The notes: generated by a model not told the origin, from the sequence alone. A stretch of 64,000 nt of DNA from Nocardia sp. NRRL S-836 (GCF_001279525.1 NZ_LGDY01000093.1:1-64000), one strand, 5' to 3'. Numbered from the stretch's first letter, positions 1 to 8,962 are shown. A program made the numbers and translations.

Positions 1-408
1 CCCGCCGCGCTGGCAACGGGGGCCACACGCCCAAGCCGGACCACTCCACCCGCCAGCAACTCACCCGCCGCGCTGGCAACGGGGTCCGCAAGCCTCAGCC
101 GGGCCGCTTCACCCGCTAACCCGCCGCTCCACCCGCCAGCCGCCCCGCCCAGCGACCGCGCCACGGGTGCACACCCCAAGCCCGACCACCCCAACCCCAC
201 ACCGGGCCGCCCGCGCCCAAAACACCAGGTCCCAGCCCCAGCACCCCACCCTCCACCCCCGCCGAAACGGCCCCACGACGAACGACCGGCACGAGGTCGG
301 CCCGGCTGGGTGGTGGCGCGTGCACGGAGGCGTCCACTTGGGTTCCCGCACTTGTACGACGAGGTGAACGGGTGTGAGATCGAACACTACGACTTGACGG
401 AGGTCGCC
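1..408. repeat. Repetitive GC-rich spacer upstream of the EF-G2 gene
   Basis: No gene is supported here. A block beginning CCCGCCGCGCTGGCAACGGGG occurs at 1 and again at 64, so the window opens inside a direct repeat of period 63 bp. The two copies agree over most of their length, exactly over the first 21 bases. From about 120 to 300 the sequence is C-rich low complexity. The strand in frame with the downstream gene has no stop from base 1, but it reads as proline/alanine-rich low complexity and has no good start. The ribosome binding site and start of the next gene lie at its right end (399-411). Confidence 0.5.
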
Positions 409-2466
409 ATGGGAAGCAAGGGCTCCGACAACGGGACATCGGCAGGCGCGGTCGCTGTGGACGACCCGGCCAAGGTCCGCAACGTCGTGCTCGTCGGTCC
501 GTCCGGCTCGGGCAAGACGACGCTCACCGAGGCCCTTCTCGCTGCCACGGGTGTGCTGACCCGCGCGGGGTCGGTCACCGAGGGGACGACCGTCTGCGAC
601 CACGACCCGGCGGCGGTGCGGCAGCAGAGGTCGGTGGGGCTCGCGGTCGCGCCGGTGCAGCACGGGGACGTCAAGATCAACCTGATTGACACGCCCGGAT
701 ACGTCGACTTCGTGGGTGAGCTCAGGGCAGGGCTTCGGGCCGCGGATGCGGCCCTTTTTGTTGTCAACGCGTTCGAGGGTGTGGATGCGGCCACGGTGGC
801 GTTGTGGCAGGAGTGTGCGTTGGTGGGCATGCCGCGTGCTGTTGTCATCACGCGCACGGACCACCATCGTGCCGATTTCGGCACGGAGGTGCTGGCGTGC
901 CAGGCGGCGTTCGGTGCCGGGGTGGTGCCGTTGTACGTGCCGGAGGGTGACCGGCTCGTCGGGTTGCTGACGCAGGGTGGCGACCACCCGGAGGAGCGTG
1001 CGGCGTTGATCGAGGGGATCATCGCCGAGAGCGAGGACGAGACGCTCATGGACCGGTACCTGGCCGGTGAGGACATCGACCAGGACACGTTGATCGCCGA
1101 CCTGGAGACCGCTGTCGCGCGCGGCTCCTTCCACCCCGTGATGCCCGTGTGCGCCGCCACCGGGATGGGGTTGACCGAGCTGCTCGACGGGATCGCGCGG
1201 GCGTTTCCGTCGCCGTTGGAGCACACGGTTCCCGAGGTCACCTCCATCGACGGCATTCCGCAGCCCCGCATGGCCGCCGACCCGGACGGGCCGCTCGTCG
1301 CCGAGGTGGTCCGCACCGCCGTGGACTCCTACGTCGGCCGCGTGTCGCTGGTCCGCGTCTTCTCCGGCACGCTGCGGCCCGAACGGCCGGTGCACGTCTC
1401 CGGGCACGGCATGGCCGACCGCGGGCACGAGGACCACGACACGGACGAACGCGTCGCGCACATCTACTCGCCGTTGGGCGCGAACCTGCGTGAGGTGCCG
1501 TACTGCGTGGCGGGCGACATGTGTGCGTTGACCAAGCTGACCACCGCCGAGACCGGTGACACCGTGTCCGCGCCGGAACAGCCGCTGCTCATGGTGCCGT
1601 GGGACATGCCGGAGCCGTTGCTGCCTGTCGCGGTCGTGCCGCGCACACGCAGCGATGAGGACAACCTGGCTCGCAACCTCAACCGTCTCGTCGCCGGTGA
1701 CCCCACGCTGCGGCTGGACCGCAACGCCGAGACCCACCAGCTGGTCCTGTGGTGCATGGGCGAGGCGCACGCGGACGTGGTGCTGGCCAGGCTGCGCGCG
1801 GGCGGCGCCGAGATCGACACCGAACCGGTGCGGGTGGCGTTGCGCGAAACCTTTGCCGGAACGGCGAAGGGGCACGGCCGGCACGTCAAGCAATCTGGAG
1901 GTCACGGCCAGTACGCGGTGTGCGACATCGTCGTGGAACCGCTCCCCCGTGGCTCCGGCTTCCAGTTCGTCGACAGGATCGTCGGCGGCGCGGTGCCGAA
2001 CCAGTTCATCCCCTCGGTCGAGAAGGGTGTCCGCGCGCAGCTGGAGAAGGGGCTGCACGACGGCACGCCGGTGGTCGACGTCCGGGTCATTCTCGTCGAC
2101 GGCAAGGCGCACTCGGTCGACTCGTCGGACGCGGCGTTCCAGACCGCGGGCGCGCTGGCGTTGAAGGAGGCCGCGGCCACCGGGCGCACGCAGCTGCTCG
2201 AACCGATGGACGAGGTCGCCATCCGGCTTCCCGACGAGCACCTCGGCACCGTGCTGGGAGACCTGTCCGGGCGGCGTGGCCGGGTGCTCGGCACCGAGTC
2301 GGACGAGGGCGGGCGCACGGTGATCCGCGCGGAGGTGCCGTCGAGCGAGCTGCTGCGCTACGCCATCGAGCTGCGCGCGCTGACGTCCGGCACCGGCACG
2401 TTCACCCGCAGGTTCTCGCGCTACGACCCGATCCCGGAGGCGCTGGCGGCACGCGCGAGCAGGTAG
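409..2466 (+). CDS. fusA2: Elongation factor G-like GTPase (EF-G2)
   Basis: This 685-residue protein is the actinobacterial EF-G paralogue, a translocation-factor-like GTPase distinct from the housekeeping FusA of the str operon. The P-loop is GPSGSGKT at residues 30-37, where canonical EF-G has AHIDAGKT. The switch II DTPGY motif follows near residue 90, and the G4 region reads TRTD instead of NKxD. Domains II-V follow, including the EF-G domain IV segment with GGHGQYA, and the C-terminus resembles EF-G domain V. The ATG at 409 is chosen over in-frame upstream GTG codons because GGAGG lies six bases before it and homology begins there. Family members are usually annotated as EF-G2, and the cellular role is not settled. 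It stands alone, convergent with the dehydrogenase gene to its right. Confidence 0.9.
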   Translation: MGSKGSDNGTSAGAVAVDDPAKVRNVVLVGPSGSGKTTLTEALLAATGVLTRAGSVTEGTTVCDHDPAAVRQQRSVGLAVAPVQHGDVKINLIDTPGYVDFVGELRAGLRAADAALFVVNAFEGVDAATVALWQECALVGMPRAVVITRTDHHRADFGTEVLACQAAFGAGVVPLYVPEGDRLVGLLTQGGDHPEERAALIEGIIAESEDETLMDRYLAGEDIDQDTLIADLETAVARGSFHPVMPVCAATGMGLTELLDGIARAFPSPLEHTVPEVTSIDGIPQPRMAADPDGPLVAEVVRTAVDSYVGRVSLVRVFSGTLRPERPVHVSGHGMADRGHEDHDTDERVAHIYSPLGANLREVPYCVAGDMCALTKLTTAETGDTVSAPEQPLLMVPWDMPEPLLPVAVVPRTRSDEDNLARNLNRLVAGDPTLRLDRNAETHQLVLWCMGEAHADVVLARLRAGGAEIDTEPVRVALRETFAGTAKGHGRHVKQSGGHGQYAVCDIVVEPLPRGSGFQFVDRIVGGAVPNQFIPSVEKGVRAQLEKGLHDGTPVVDVRVILVDGKAHSVDSSDAAFQTAGALALKEAAATGRTQLLEPMDEVAIRLPDEHLGTVLGDLSGRRGRVLGTESDEGGRTVIRAEVPSSELLRYAIELRALTSGTGTFTRRFSRYDPIPEALAARASR

Positions 2467-2520
2467 CCGCCAGCGCGTCGAGCAGGGCGCAGACGCGTCT
2501 CTTGCCCACCTCGCCCGAGG

Positions 2521-4017
2521 CTAGGTGTTCTGCGGGAACCCGAGGTTGACCCCGCCGTGCGACGGGTCCAGCCAGCGGGAGGTGACGACCTTGGAGCGGG
2601 TGAAGAAGTGCACACCGTGCGGGCCGTAGGCGTGCGCGTCACCGAACAGCGACTCCTTCCAGCCGCCGAACGAGTAGTAGGCCACCGGCACCGGGATCGG
2701 CACGTTCACGCCGACCATGCCGACCTCGACCTCGTTCTGGAAGCGGCGCGCGGCACCGCCGTCGTTGGTGAAGATGGCGGTGCCGTTGCCGTAGCGGTTG
2801 CTGTTCACCAGCTCCACGGCCTCCTCGTAGGTCGCCGTGCGCACGACCGACAGCACCGGGCCGAAGATCTCGTCGGTGTAGATCGTCATGTCCGCGCCGA
2901 CGTGGTCGAACAGCGTCGGGCCGAGCCAGAACCCGCTCGCGTCGCCCTCGACCGGGTGGTCGCGGCCGTCGACCACGAGCGAGGCACCGGCGGAGACGCC
3001 CGCGTCCAGGTAGGACGTCACCTTGTCCCGGTGCGCGCCGGTGACCAGCGGGCCCATCTCGCACGACGGACCGGAGCCGACCCGCACGTCGGCGATCCTC
3101 GTCTTGATCTTCTCGACCAGCTCGTCGCCGGCCGGGCCGACCGCCACGACCACCGAGATGGCCATGCACCGCTCCCCCGCCGAGCCGAAGCCCGCCGAGA
3201 CCGCGGCGTCGGCGGCCAGGTCGAGGTCGGCGTCGGGCAGCACGACCATGTGGTTCTTCGCGCCGCCCAGCGCCTGCACGCGCTTGCCGTGCGCGGTGCC
3301 GGTCTCGTAGACGTACCGCGCGATCGGCGTGGAGCCGACGAACGAGATCGCCTTGACCACCGGGTGCTCCAGGAGCCGGTCGACGGCCACCTTGTCGCCG
3401 TGCACGACGTTCAGCACACCGTCCGGCAGGCCCGCCTCGGCGAACAGCTCTGCGATGAGGACCGACGCCGACGGGTCCTTTTCGGACGGTTTGAGCACCA
3501 CGGTGTTGCCGCAAGCGATTGCGGTGGGCACGAACCACAGCGGCACCATCGCGGGGAAGTTGAACGGCGAGATCACGCCCACCACGCCGACCGGCTGCTG
3601 GATCGAGTAGACGTCGACCTTCGTGGAGGCGTTCTCGCTGAAACCGCCCTTGAGCAACGCCGGGATGCCGCACGCGTACTCGACCGACTCCAGCGCGCGC
3701 TGCACCTCGCCGGCCGCGTCGGACACCACCTTGCCGTGCTCGGAGCTGACGAGCTCGGCCAGCTCGCCCTTGCGCGCGTTGAGCAGCTCGCGGAACTTGA
3801 ACATCACCGTCGAGCGCTGCGCCAGGGAAGCGTTGCGCCACTGCGCAAACGCTTCCGCGGCCACCTCGACCGCCCTGTCCACTTCGGACACCGACGCGAA
3901 CGCGACCTGGTTGGCCACCTTGCCGGTGGCCGGGTCGTAGACGTCGCCGGTGCGGTCCGGCGCCGCCTCCCAGTGCCTGCCGCCGATCCAGTGCCTGATC
4001 ATCCCGGTCTCCGTCAT
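2521..4017 (-). CDS. mmsA: CoA-acylating (methyl)malonate-semialdehyde dehydrogenase
   Basis: This 498-residue aldehyde dehydrogenase superfamily member oxidises malonate or methylmalonate semialdehyde to acetyl- or propionyl-CoA. Family features are visible: an N-terminal IGGRHW segment, the NAD-fold ISPFNFPAMVP stretch, the GGAKNHMVV stretch typical of MMSDH, and the catalytic cysteine in FGSAGERCM. The ATG at 4017 overlaps the stop of the aminotransferase upstream (ATGA), so the two genes are translationally coupled. Next to a beta-amino-acid aminotransferase and a PucR regulator, and with dihydropyrimidinase and ureidopropionase nearby, the natural substrate is most simply malonate semialdehyde from beta-alanine. 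Valine or inositol catabolism is the alternative. Confidence 0.9.
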   Translation of the reverse strand: MTETGMIRHWIGGRHWEAAPDRTGDVYDPATGKVANQVAFASVSEVDRAVEVAAEAFAQWRNASLAQRSTVMFKFRELLNARKGELAELVSSEHGKVVSDAAGEVQRALESVEYACGIPALLKGGFSENASTKVDVYSIQQPVGVVGVISPFNFPAMVPLWFVPTAIACGNTVVLKPSEKDPSASVLIAELFAEAGLPDGVLNVVHGDKVAVDRLLEHPVVKAISFVGSTPIARYVYETGTAHGKRVQALGGAKNHMVVLPDADLDLAADAAVSAGFGSAGERCMAISVVVAVGPAGDELVEKIKTRIADVRVGSGPSCEMGPLVTGAHRDKVTSYLDAGVSAGASLVVDGRDHPVEGDASGFWLGPTLFDHVGADMTIYTDEIFGPVLSVVRTATYEEAVELVNSNRYGNGTAIFTNDGGAARRFQNEVEVGMVGVNVPIPVPVAYYSFGGWKESLFGDAHAYGPHGVHFFTRSKVVTSRWLDPSHGGVNLGFPQNT

Positions 4018-5297
4018 GCCTTCGCCACCGCCTGCGCGAGGATGCCGAGTGCCTCTTCGAGCTCGTCCCCGGTCAGCGTCATCGGCGGGGCGAGGCGGAT
4101 GACGTTGCCGTAGAGGCCGCCCTTGCCGACGAGCAGGCCGAGCGCCCTGGCCTCGTTGAGCACGGTCGTGGCGGCGGCGGCGTTGGGCTCGCCCTCCGGC
4201 CCGACCAGCTCGACGCCGATCATGAGGCCCTTGCCGCGCACGTCGCCGATCACCGGGTGCTTCTCGGCCAGCTCGCGCAGGCCGCCGAGCAGCCGCGAGC
4301 CGAGCTTGGCGGCGTTGGCCTGCAGGTCGTGGCCGAGCAGGTAGTCCAGGGTCGCGAGCGCGCCGGCCGTGGAGACGGGGTTGCCGCCGAACGTGGAGAT
4401 CGAGTTGGCGTTGATCGTGTCCATCAGGTCGCCGCGGGCGACCACGCCGCCGATCGCGAGGCCGTTGCCCAGGCCCTTGGCGAACGTCATGGCGTCCGGC
4501 ACCACGTCGTGCGCCTGGATGCCCCAGAAGTGCTCGCCGGTGCGGCCCCAGCCGGTCTGCACCTCGTCGGAGACGAAGAGGATCCCGTACTCGTCCAGGA
4601 CGTCCTTGAAGGCGCGGAACAGGCCGTCCGGGGGCGAGGTGAAGCCGCCGACGCCCTGGATCGGCTCGGCGATCATGCACGCGACGTCGCCGGACGTGGT
4701 GGTCTCGATGATCTCGCGCAGGTCGTCGACGCAGGCCTTGACGTAGTCGGCGTCGCTGAGCGCGCGGAACGGGCCGCGGTAGCGGTAGCCGCCGTGCACC
4801 CAGCTGACCTTGATCGGGGAGAGCGCGGACGCCGACCAGCCGCGGTTGCCGGTGATGGCGACCGTGGCGAACGCACGGCCGTGGTAGCTGTTGCGCAGGG
4901 CCAGCACCTGCTCGCTGCGCCGGGCCTGCGTGGCGAGCATCAGCGCGGTCTCGTTGGCCTCGGTGCCCGAGTTGGTGAAGAACACCTTGGCGTCCGGGAT
5001 GCCGCTGAGCTCCGCGATCTTCTCGGCCAGTTCGACCTGGGACCTGATCAGGTAGAGCGTGGAGCTGTGCAGCACGCCGGTGTCGAGCTGGGACCGGATG
5101 GCGTCGCTGATCTCGGCGACGTCGTAGCCGATGGCGTTGGTCAGGATGCCCGCGAAGAAGTCGAGGTAGGTCGTGCCCTCGCGGTCGGTCACCCGGCGCC
5201 CGCTGGCGCTCGCGATCTCGATGGGCTCGTCGTAGTAGAGGGCCAGCCACTTCGGCATCACCGCGCGGTGCCGTGCCAGCAGCTCCTTGTGGGCCAT
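4014..5297 (-). CDS. Class III omega-aminotransferase (beta-alanine type)
   Basis: A 427-residue PLP-dependent class III aminotransferase. The PLP lysine lies in AMTFAKGLGNGLAIGG, with the SDEVQTGWGRTG motif upstream of it and FFTNSGTEANE near the cofactor site. The ATG at 5297 is supported by GGAGG seven to eleven bases upstream. Its 3' end overlaps the semialdehyde dehydrogenase by 4 bp, so the pair probably converts an omega-amino acid to a semialdehyde and then to an acyl-CoA. In the context of the pyrimidine genes at 12-16.8 kb, beta-alanine (or beta-aminoisobutyrate from thymine) is the likely amino donor. GABA or taurine remain possible. The PucR gene is divergent across a 107-bp gap. 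Confidence 0.87.
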   Translation of the reverse strand: MAHKELLARHRAVMPKWLALYYDEPIEIASASGRRVTDREGTTYLDFFAGILTNAIGYDVAEISDAIRSQLDTGVLHSSTLYLIRSQVELAEKIAELSGIPDAKVFFTNSGTEANETALMLATQARRSEQVLALRNSYHGRAFATVAITGNRGWSASALSPIKVSWVHGGYRYRGPFRALSDADYVKACVDDLREIIETTTSGDVACMIAEPIQGVGGFTSPPDGLFRAFKDVLDEYGILFVSDEVQTGWGRTGEHFWGIQAHDVVPDAMTFAKGLGNGLAIGGVVARGDLMDTINANSISTFGGNPVSTAGALATLDYLLGHDLQANAAKLGSRLLGGLRELAEKHPVIGDVRGKGLMIGVELVGPEGEPNAAAATTVLNEARALGLLVGKGGLYGNVIRLAPPMTLTGDELEEALGILAQAVAKA

Positions 5298-5358
5298 CAC
5301 GTCCTCCAGGGGTCTCCACCTGTCTCGGGAGTCTGCTGCGGTGGCCGGTCCGCCGCCA

Positions 5359-5374
5359 TGTACAACCTGTACCC
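5359..5374. promoter_or_regulatory. Candidate operator between aminotransferase and pucR
   Basis: The divergent promoter region holds a TGTACAACCTGTACCC stretch in which two GTAC half-sites flank a five-base centre. It sits 31 bp before the PucR start and 62 bp before the aminotransferase start, a sensible place for an autoregulatory and pathway operator. The assignment to PucR is inference from position. Confidence 0.3.
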
Positions 5375-5404
5375 GGATCGGCTGGTCGGCATTACGTTGT
5401 GTCC

Positions 5405-6997
5405 ATGTACCCGACCGTCGCCGAAGTCGTCGCCCTCCCGGTGATCCGGCAGGGGAAGCCACGCCTGGTGGCCGGGTCGGCCGGCCTGTCGCGCCGGGTC
5501 CGCTGGGTGCACGTGGCGGAGATCGCGGACATCGCGCCGCTGCTGCGCGGCGGTGAGCTGGTGCTGACGACCGGTGTGATGCTGCCCGAGTCGGGGCTGG
5601 CCCGCTACGTCGAGGAGCTGGCAGCGGTGGGGTGCGCGGGACTGGTCGTGGAGCTGGGGCGGCGGTGGCGCGACGACGTGCCCGCCGCGCTGGTGGCCGC
5701 GGCGGAGCAGCACGGGTTGCCGCTCGTGACGCTGGCCACCGAGACGCGGTACGTGGCTGTGACGGAGGCGGTCGTGGGGCTGATCGTGGACGCCCAGCTG
5801 GCCGAGCTGCGGGCCGCGGAGCAGGTGCACGAGACGTTCACGGCGCTCACGGTCGCGGGCGCCGAGCCGTCCGAGGTGCTGCGCGAGGTGGCGCGGACGT
5901 CGGGGCTCGCGGTCGTGCTGGAGACGCTGGGGCACGACGTGCTGGCCTACGACGCGGCCGGGCACGACCCGGTGCTGCTGCTCGACGACTGGGCGGCGCG
6001 GTCGCGCGCGGTGACGGTGACCGAGCGGACGTCCTACCACGCGGGCTCGGGGTGGCTGGTGACGATCGTCGGTGCGCGCGGCGCGGACTGGGGGCGGCTG
6101 GTGCTGGTGTCGCCGGAACCACCGCCGCACCGGCACGTCGTCGTGGCCGAACGGGCGGCGTCCGCGCTGGCAGTGCACCGGCTCGTGGCGCGCGACCGGG
6201 AGTCGCTGGAACGGCAGACGCACCGGACGTTGCTGGCGCAGCTGCTCGGCCAGTCCCCCGCCTCACCCGACCTGGGCGCGCGGGCGGCGGCGCTGGGGGT
6301 GCCGCTGGAACGCCGCCAGCTGATCGGCGTGGCGGTCCGGCCGGTGTCCGTCGGACTCGGGCAAACGCTTGCGACACAGGAGGTCCTGCGTGACCTCGCC
6401 GAGGCCACGGCGTTGGCCGGGCGGCGGGTCACGGTCGCGGCCCTGGTCGGCGTCGTGGACGACACGTCGGTGCGGGCGCTGCTGTCCGTGCCGATGACCG
6501 TGGGCGTGGAAGGCGTGCTGCGCAAGGTCGCGCGCGAGATCCACCGGACGGCGGCCGGTGCCGTGGTGATCGCGGTGGGCACGACCGTGTCGTCCACAAC
6601 GGACGTTCGCCGGTCGCTCGGCGAGGCCGCGCACGTGGCCGGTGCGGCGTTGCGGGCGCCGGGATCGCAGCTGTACCACCGGCTCGCCGACGTCCGGCTG
6701 CGCGGGCTGTTGCACCTGCTGCGGGAGGACGAGCGGGTGCGCGCGTTCGCGGACCGCGAGCTGGGGCCGTTGCTGGCGCGCGACGCCGCCCAGGGCTCAC
6801 GCCTGGTGGAGCTGCTGCGGTGCCTGTGCGAGAACGGCGGCAACAAGTCGGCGGCCGCGGCGGCCGCGCACCTCTCGCGCACCGCCTACTACCAGCAGCT
6901 GGCGCGGATCGAGCAGGTCCTCGGCGTGTCGCTGGAGGACCCGGAGTCGGTGCTGTCGCTGTACGTGGCGCTGCTGGTGCACGAGATGGGCCCGTGA
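5405..6997 (+). CDS. PucR-family transcriptional regulator
   Basis: A 530-residue regulator with an N-terminal PucR domain (PF07905-like, about residues 5-120, with RVRWVHVAEI and GGELVLTTG), a central GGDEF-like CdaR region, and a C-terminal HTH_30 helix-turn-helix (about 470-525, NGGNKSAAAAAAHLSRTAYYQQLARIE). PucR regulators control purine, pyrimidine and related nitrogen catabolism. The ATG at 5405 gives the standard N-terminus MYPTVAEV. It is divergent from the aminotransferase/MMSDH operon and probably regulates it, and perhaps the pyrimidine operon at 12 kb too. A strong hairpin overlaps its stop codon. Confidence 0.88.
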   Translation: MYPTVAEVVALPVIRQGKPRLVAGSAGLSRRVRWVHVAEIADIAPLLRGGELVLTTGVMLPESGLARYVEELAAVGCAGLVVELGRRWRDDVPAALVAAAEQHGLPLVTLATETRYVAVTEAVVGLIVDAQLAELRAAEQVHETFTALTVAGAEPSEVLREVARTSGLAVVLETLGHDVLAYDAAGHDPVLLLDDWAARSRAVTVTERTSYHAGSGWLVTIVGARGADWGRLVLVSPEPPPHRHVVVAERAASALAVHRLVARDRESLERQTHRTLLAQLLGQSPASPDLGARAAALGVPLERRQLIGVAVRPVSVGLGQTLATQEVLRDLAEATALAGRRVTVAALVGVVDDTSVRALLSVPMTVGVEGVLRKVAREIHRTAAGAVVIAVGTTVSSTTDVRRSLGEAAHVAGAALRAPGSQLYHRLADVRLRGLLHLLREDERVRAFADRELGPLLARDAAQGSRLVELLRCLCENGGNKSAAAAAAHLSRTAYYQQLARIEQVLGVSLEDPESVLSLYVALLVHEMGP

Positions 6998-7018
6998 CCG
7001 CGTCGGCACGGGCCCATC
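6985..7018. terminator. Bidirectional hairpin terminator
   Basis: A perfect 12-bp stem (GATGGGCCCGTG at 6985-6996 pairing with 7007-7018) with a 10-base loop lies between the end of the PucR gene and the end of the convergent secreted-peptide gene. The left arm includes the last codons of pucR. There is no long U tract, as is usual in actinomycetes. Confidence 0.7.
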
Positions 7019-7034
7019 CGCCGGGAGGCGTTGC

Positions 7035-7454
7035 TCAGCCGTTGATCGTCGGCAGGATGCCGGAGAGCACGGTGTTGGTCGGCAGGTCCGACGCGTGCGG
7101 CGTCTGCAGGTCGCCGAAGTGCGTGCCGCCGAGCAGCGAGTCCGTGCCGGGCAGGCTGGACAGACCGGGCAGCGCACCGAGCTCGGGCGCGGCAGTGCTG
7201 GGCAGCGTCCGCTCCTGCGGGACCGACAGCTGCGCCGTGCGCTGACCCACCGGCGCGGTGACGGTCGGCAGCTTGACGGTCTTGCCCAGCGACTTGACGT
7301 GCTGCGTGGCGTCGGTGATCAGCTTGTCCGCGCCGACGTCGGGCACGCCGCCGTCGACCGCGGAGAGCTCGTCCGCGTGGGCCGTACCCGCCAGCAGCGG
7401 GGCGGCACCGACGGCGAGCAGGGCAGCGGCACGGAACAGTCCGGAACGAGACAC
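7035..7454 (-). CDS. Small secreted protein of unknown function
   Basis: A 139-residue protein with a clear Sec signal: a basic start (VSRSGLFR), a hydrophobic core, and an AHA-D cleavage site near residue 28. The mature part is low-complexity, rich in leucine, threonine and proline, without cysteines. The GTG at 7454 is preferred over a TTG four codons upstream because GAGG sits six bases before it. Small secreted proteins of this style are common in Pseudonocardiaceae, but I do not recognise the family. It is convergent with pucR and divergent from the merR gene. Confidence 0.7.
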   Translation of the reverse strand: MSRSGLFRAAALLAVGAAPLLAGTAHADELSAVDGGVPDVGADKLITDATQHVKSLGKTVKLPTVTAPVGQRTAQLSVPQERTLPSTAAPELGALPGLSSLPGTDSLLGGTHFGDLQTPHASDLPTNTVLSGILPTING

Positions 7455-7541
7455 AGTTTTCCTCAATCTGGTTTTTGGGGACCGATCTTCGTTCTCATCG
7501 GCACGTTCGGTCCGGTGGTTTATCCGCTCGATGGTGTGATC

Positions 7542-7555
7542 GAGGGTTGAACCTC
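7542..7555. promoter_or_regulatory. Candidate MerR-type operator upstream of the merR gene
   Basis: GAGGGTTGAACCTC is a near-palindrome 28 bp before the GTG of the MerR gene. MerR regulators bind such dyads within promoters that have a long spacer. The link to this MerR protein is inferred from position. Confidence 0.3.
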
Positions 7556-7583
7556 ACGCGGCGGGAGGTCCTACGGTCGTGGT

Positions 7584-8291
7584 GTGACCCGTTGGAGCAT
7601 CGGTGACCTGGCCAAAGCATCCGGCCTGACCATCAGGACCCTGCACCACTACGACGAGATCGGCCTTGTCGTCGCGTCCGAACGCACGACGTCCGGTCAC
7701 CGTCGGTACACGCCCGCCGACGTCCGCCGCCTCTATCAGGTGAGATCCCTGCGTCAGCTCGGCCTCTCCCTGGCGGAGGTGCGGTCCGCACTGTCCTCTT
7801 CGGACTCGCTGCGCCCGCTGTTCGAGGCCCAGCTCGCGGCCCTGACCCGGCAGGCCCACCGGGTGGAGGCACTGCGCTCCCGGATCGCGGCCCTGCTCAC
7901 CGAGGACTCACCGGAGTCCCTTCTGTCCACTTTGGAGATGATGTCCGTGTACGAGAGCTACTTCACCGCGGACCAGCTGTCCGACCTGCGCACCCGCGCC
8001 GCCGCGATGGGCGGTGAGGCCGTGGAGGCGTTGAAGGCGTCGTGGCTGGAGCTGGTCGCGCAGCTGTGCCGGCACCTGGCCGACGGCACCCCCGCGACCG
8101 ACCCGCGCGTCGTCGAGCTGTCGCGGCGGTGGGACGCGCTGGGCGCCCGGTTCACCGGGGACGACCCGGCGATCAAGGCGGCGGCGCAGCGGTCGTGGGA
8201 GGAGAACAGGGCGGCGATCAGCGCGCAGATGGGGTGGCCGGCGGACGACGGGCTGCTCGACTACGTCGCGGCGGCCCGCGCCGCCCGTTAG
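7584..8291 (+). CDS. MerR-family regulator with TipAS-like ligand domain
   Basis: A 235-residue regulator. The N-terminus (residues 3-75) is a MerR winged helix with the signature WSIGDLAKASGLTIRTLHHYDEIGL and RRYTPADVRRLY. A short coiled linker follows. The C-terminal 120 residues (YFTADQLSDLR onward) resemble the TipAS antibiotic-recognition domain that binds thiopeptides and other drugs in Streptomyces TipA. The start is the GTG at 7584. Such regulators usually control their own promoter and a transporter or detoxification gene. The gene immediately downstream encodes a small methyltransferase, a possible target. Ligand unknown. Confidence 0.83.
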   Translation: MTRWSIGDLAKASGLTIRTLHHYDEIGLVVASERTTSGHRRYTPADVRRLYQVRSLRQLGLSLAEVRSALSSSDSLRPLFEAQLAALTRQAHRVEALRSRIAALLTEDSPESLLSTLEMMSVYESYFTADQLSDLRTRAAAMGGEAVEALKASWLELVAQLCRHLADGTPATDPRVVELSRRWDALGARFTGDDPAIKAAAQRSWEENRAAISAQMGWPADDGLLDYVAAARAAR

Positions 8292-8333
8292 CCCGTTCCA
8301 CCCCCGGTTCCCGGGCCGGTTGGGTAGAACGGG
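8292..8333. terminator. Hairpin between merR and methyltransferase genes
   Basis: CCCGTTC at 8292-8298 pairs with GAACGGG at 8327-8333 directly after the MerR stop codon, and further GC pairing is possible inside the loop. It ends three bases before the next ATG, so it could also affect translation of the methyltransferase. Confidence 0.35.
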
Positions 8334-8336
8334 TGC

Positions 8337-8945
8337 ATGTCCGCTGACGACGACGCCCGCCGCCTGGCCGCCGCCAACCCTTCCGGGTGGTTCGAAGACC
8401 TCTACGCGGAGGCCGACGCCGGCACGGCCGCCGTCCCCTGGGACAAGACCACCCCGCAACCCGACCTCGTCACCTGGGCCGCCGGGCGCGACGGCACCGG
8501 GCAGCGCGCGCTCGTCGTGGGCTGCGGCTACGGCCGTGACTCGGAGTTCCTCGCCACGCTCGGTTTCGACGTCACCGCGTTCGACATCTCCCCCAGCGCG
8601 ATCGCCGCGACCCGCGCGCGGTTCCCGGACTCGCGGGTCTCCTACGAGGTCGCCGACCTGCTGAACCCGCCCGCCGCGTGGCACCGGGCGTTCGACCTCG
8701 TCGTGGAGAACATGACCGTGCAGGCGTTGCCGGTCTCGCTGCACGCCGAGGCGACCTCCCGCGTGGCGTCGCTGGTGGGGTCGACGTTGCTGGTGCTCGC
8801 CGTGGCGCGGGACGAGGGTCCGGAGCCGGACGGTCCACCGTGGCCGTTGACGCCGTCCGAGGTCCTGGCGTTCGAGACGGACGGGCTGGCCGCGCGGTCG
8901 GTCGGGCGGCTGAACGGCCGGTGGGTGGCCGAGCTCGGGCGTTGA
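8337..8945 (+). CDS. Class I SAM-dependent methyltransferase (TPMT-like)
   Basis: A 202-residue protein with a Rossmann methyltransferase core. Motif I reads VVGCGYGRDSEFLA, the acidic loop after strand 2 is FDISPSAI, and EVADLL corresponds to motif II. The N-terminus (WFEDLYAEADAG and VPW) and overall length match the thiopurine methyltransferase-like proteins common in actinomycetes, which methylate small molecules, often sulfur- or halide-type nucleophiles. The substrate cannot be told from sequence. It lies in the same direction as the TipAS-type regulator, 45 bp after it. Confidence 0.78.
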   Translation: MSADDDARRLAAANPSGWFEDLYAEADAGTAAVPWDKTTPQPDLVTWAAGRDGTGQRALVVGCGYGRDSEFLATLGFDVTAFDISPSAIAATRARFPDSRVSYEVADLLNPPAAWHRAFDLVVENMTVQALPVSLHAEATSRVASLVGSTLLVLAVARDEGPEPDGPPWPLTPSEVLAFETDGLAARSVGRLNGRWVAELGR

Positions 8946-8962
8946 CCGCGTGGAATTCCCGT

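Noticed and set aside
109..2241. Long minus-strand open frame opposite the EF-G2 gene
   Set aside because: Arginine/histidine-rich reading typical of the antisense of GC-rich coding sequence; the plus strand has clear GTPase motifs.
4014..5319. N-terminal part of a 932-residue frame joined to the semialdehyde dehydrogenase
   Set aside because: It is an out-of-frame reading through the aminotransferase gene; the dehydrogenase starts at 4017 with a proper overlap.
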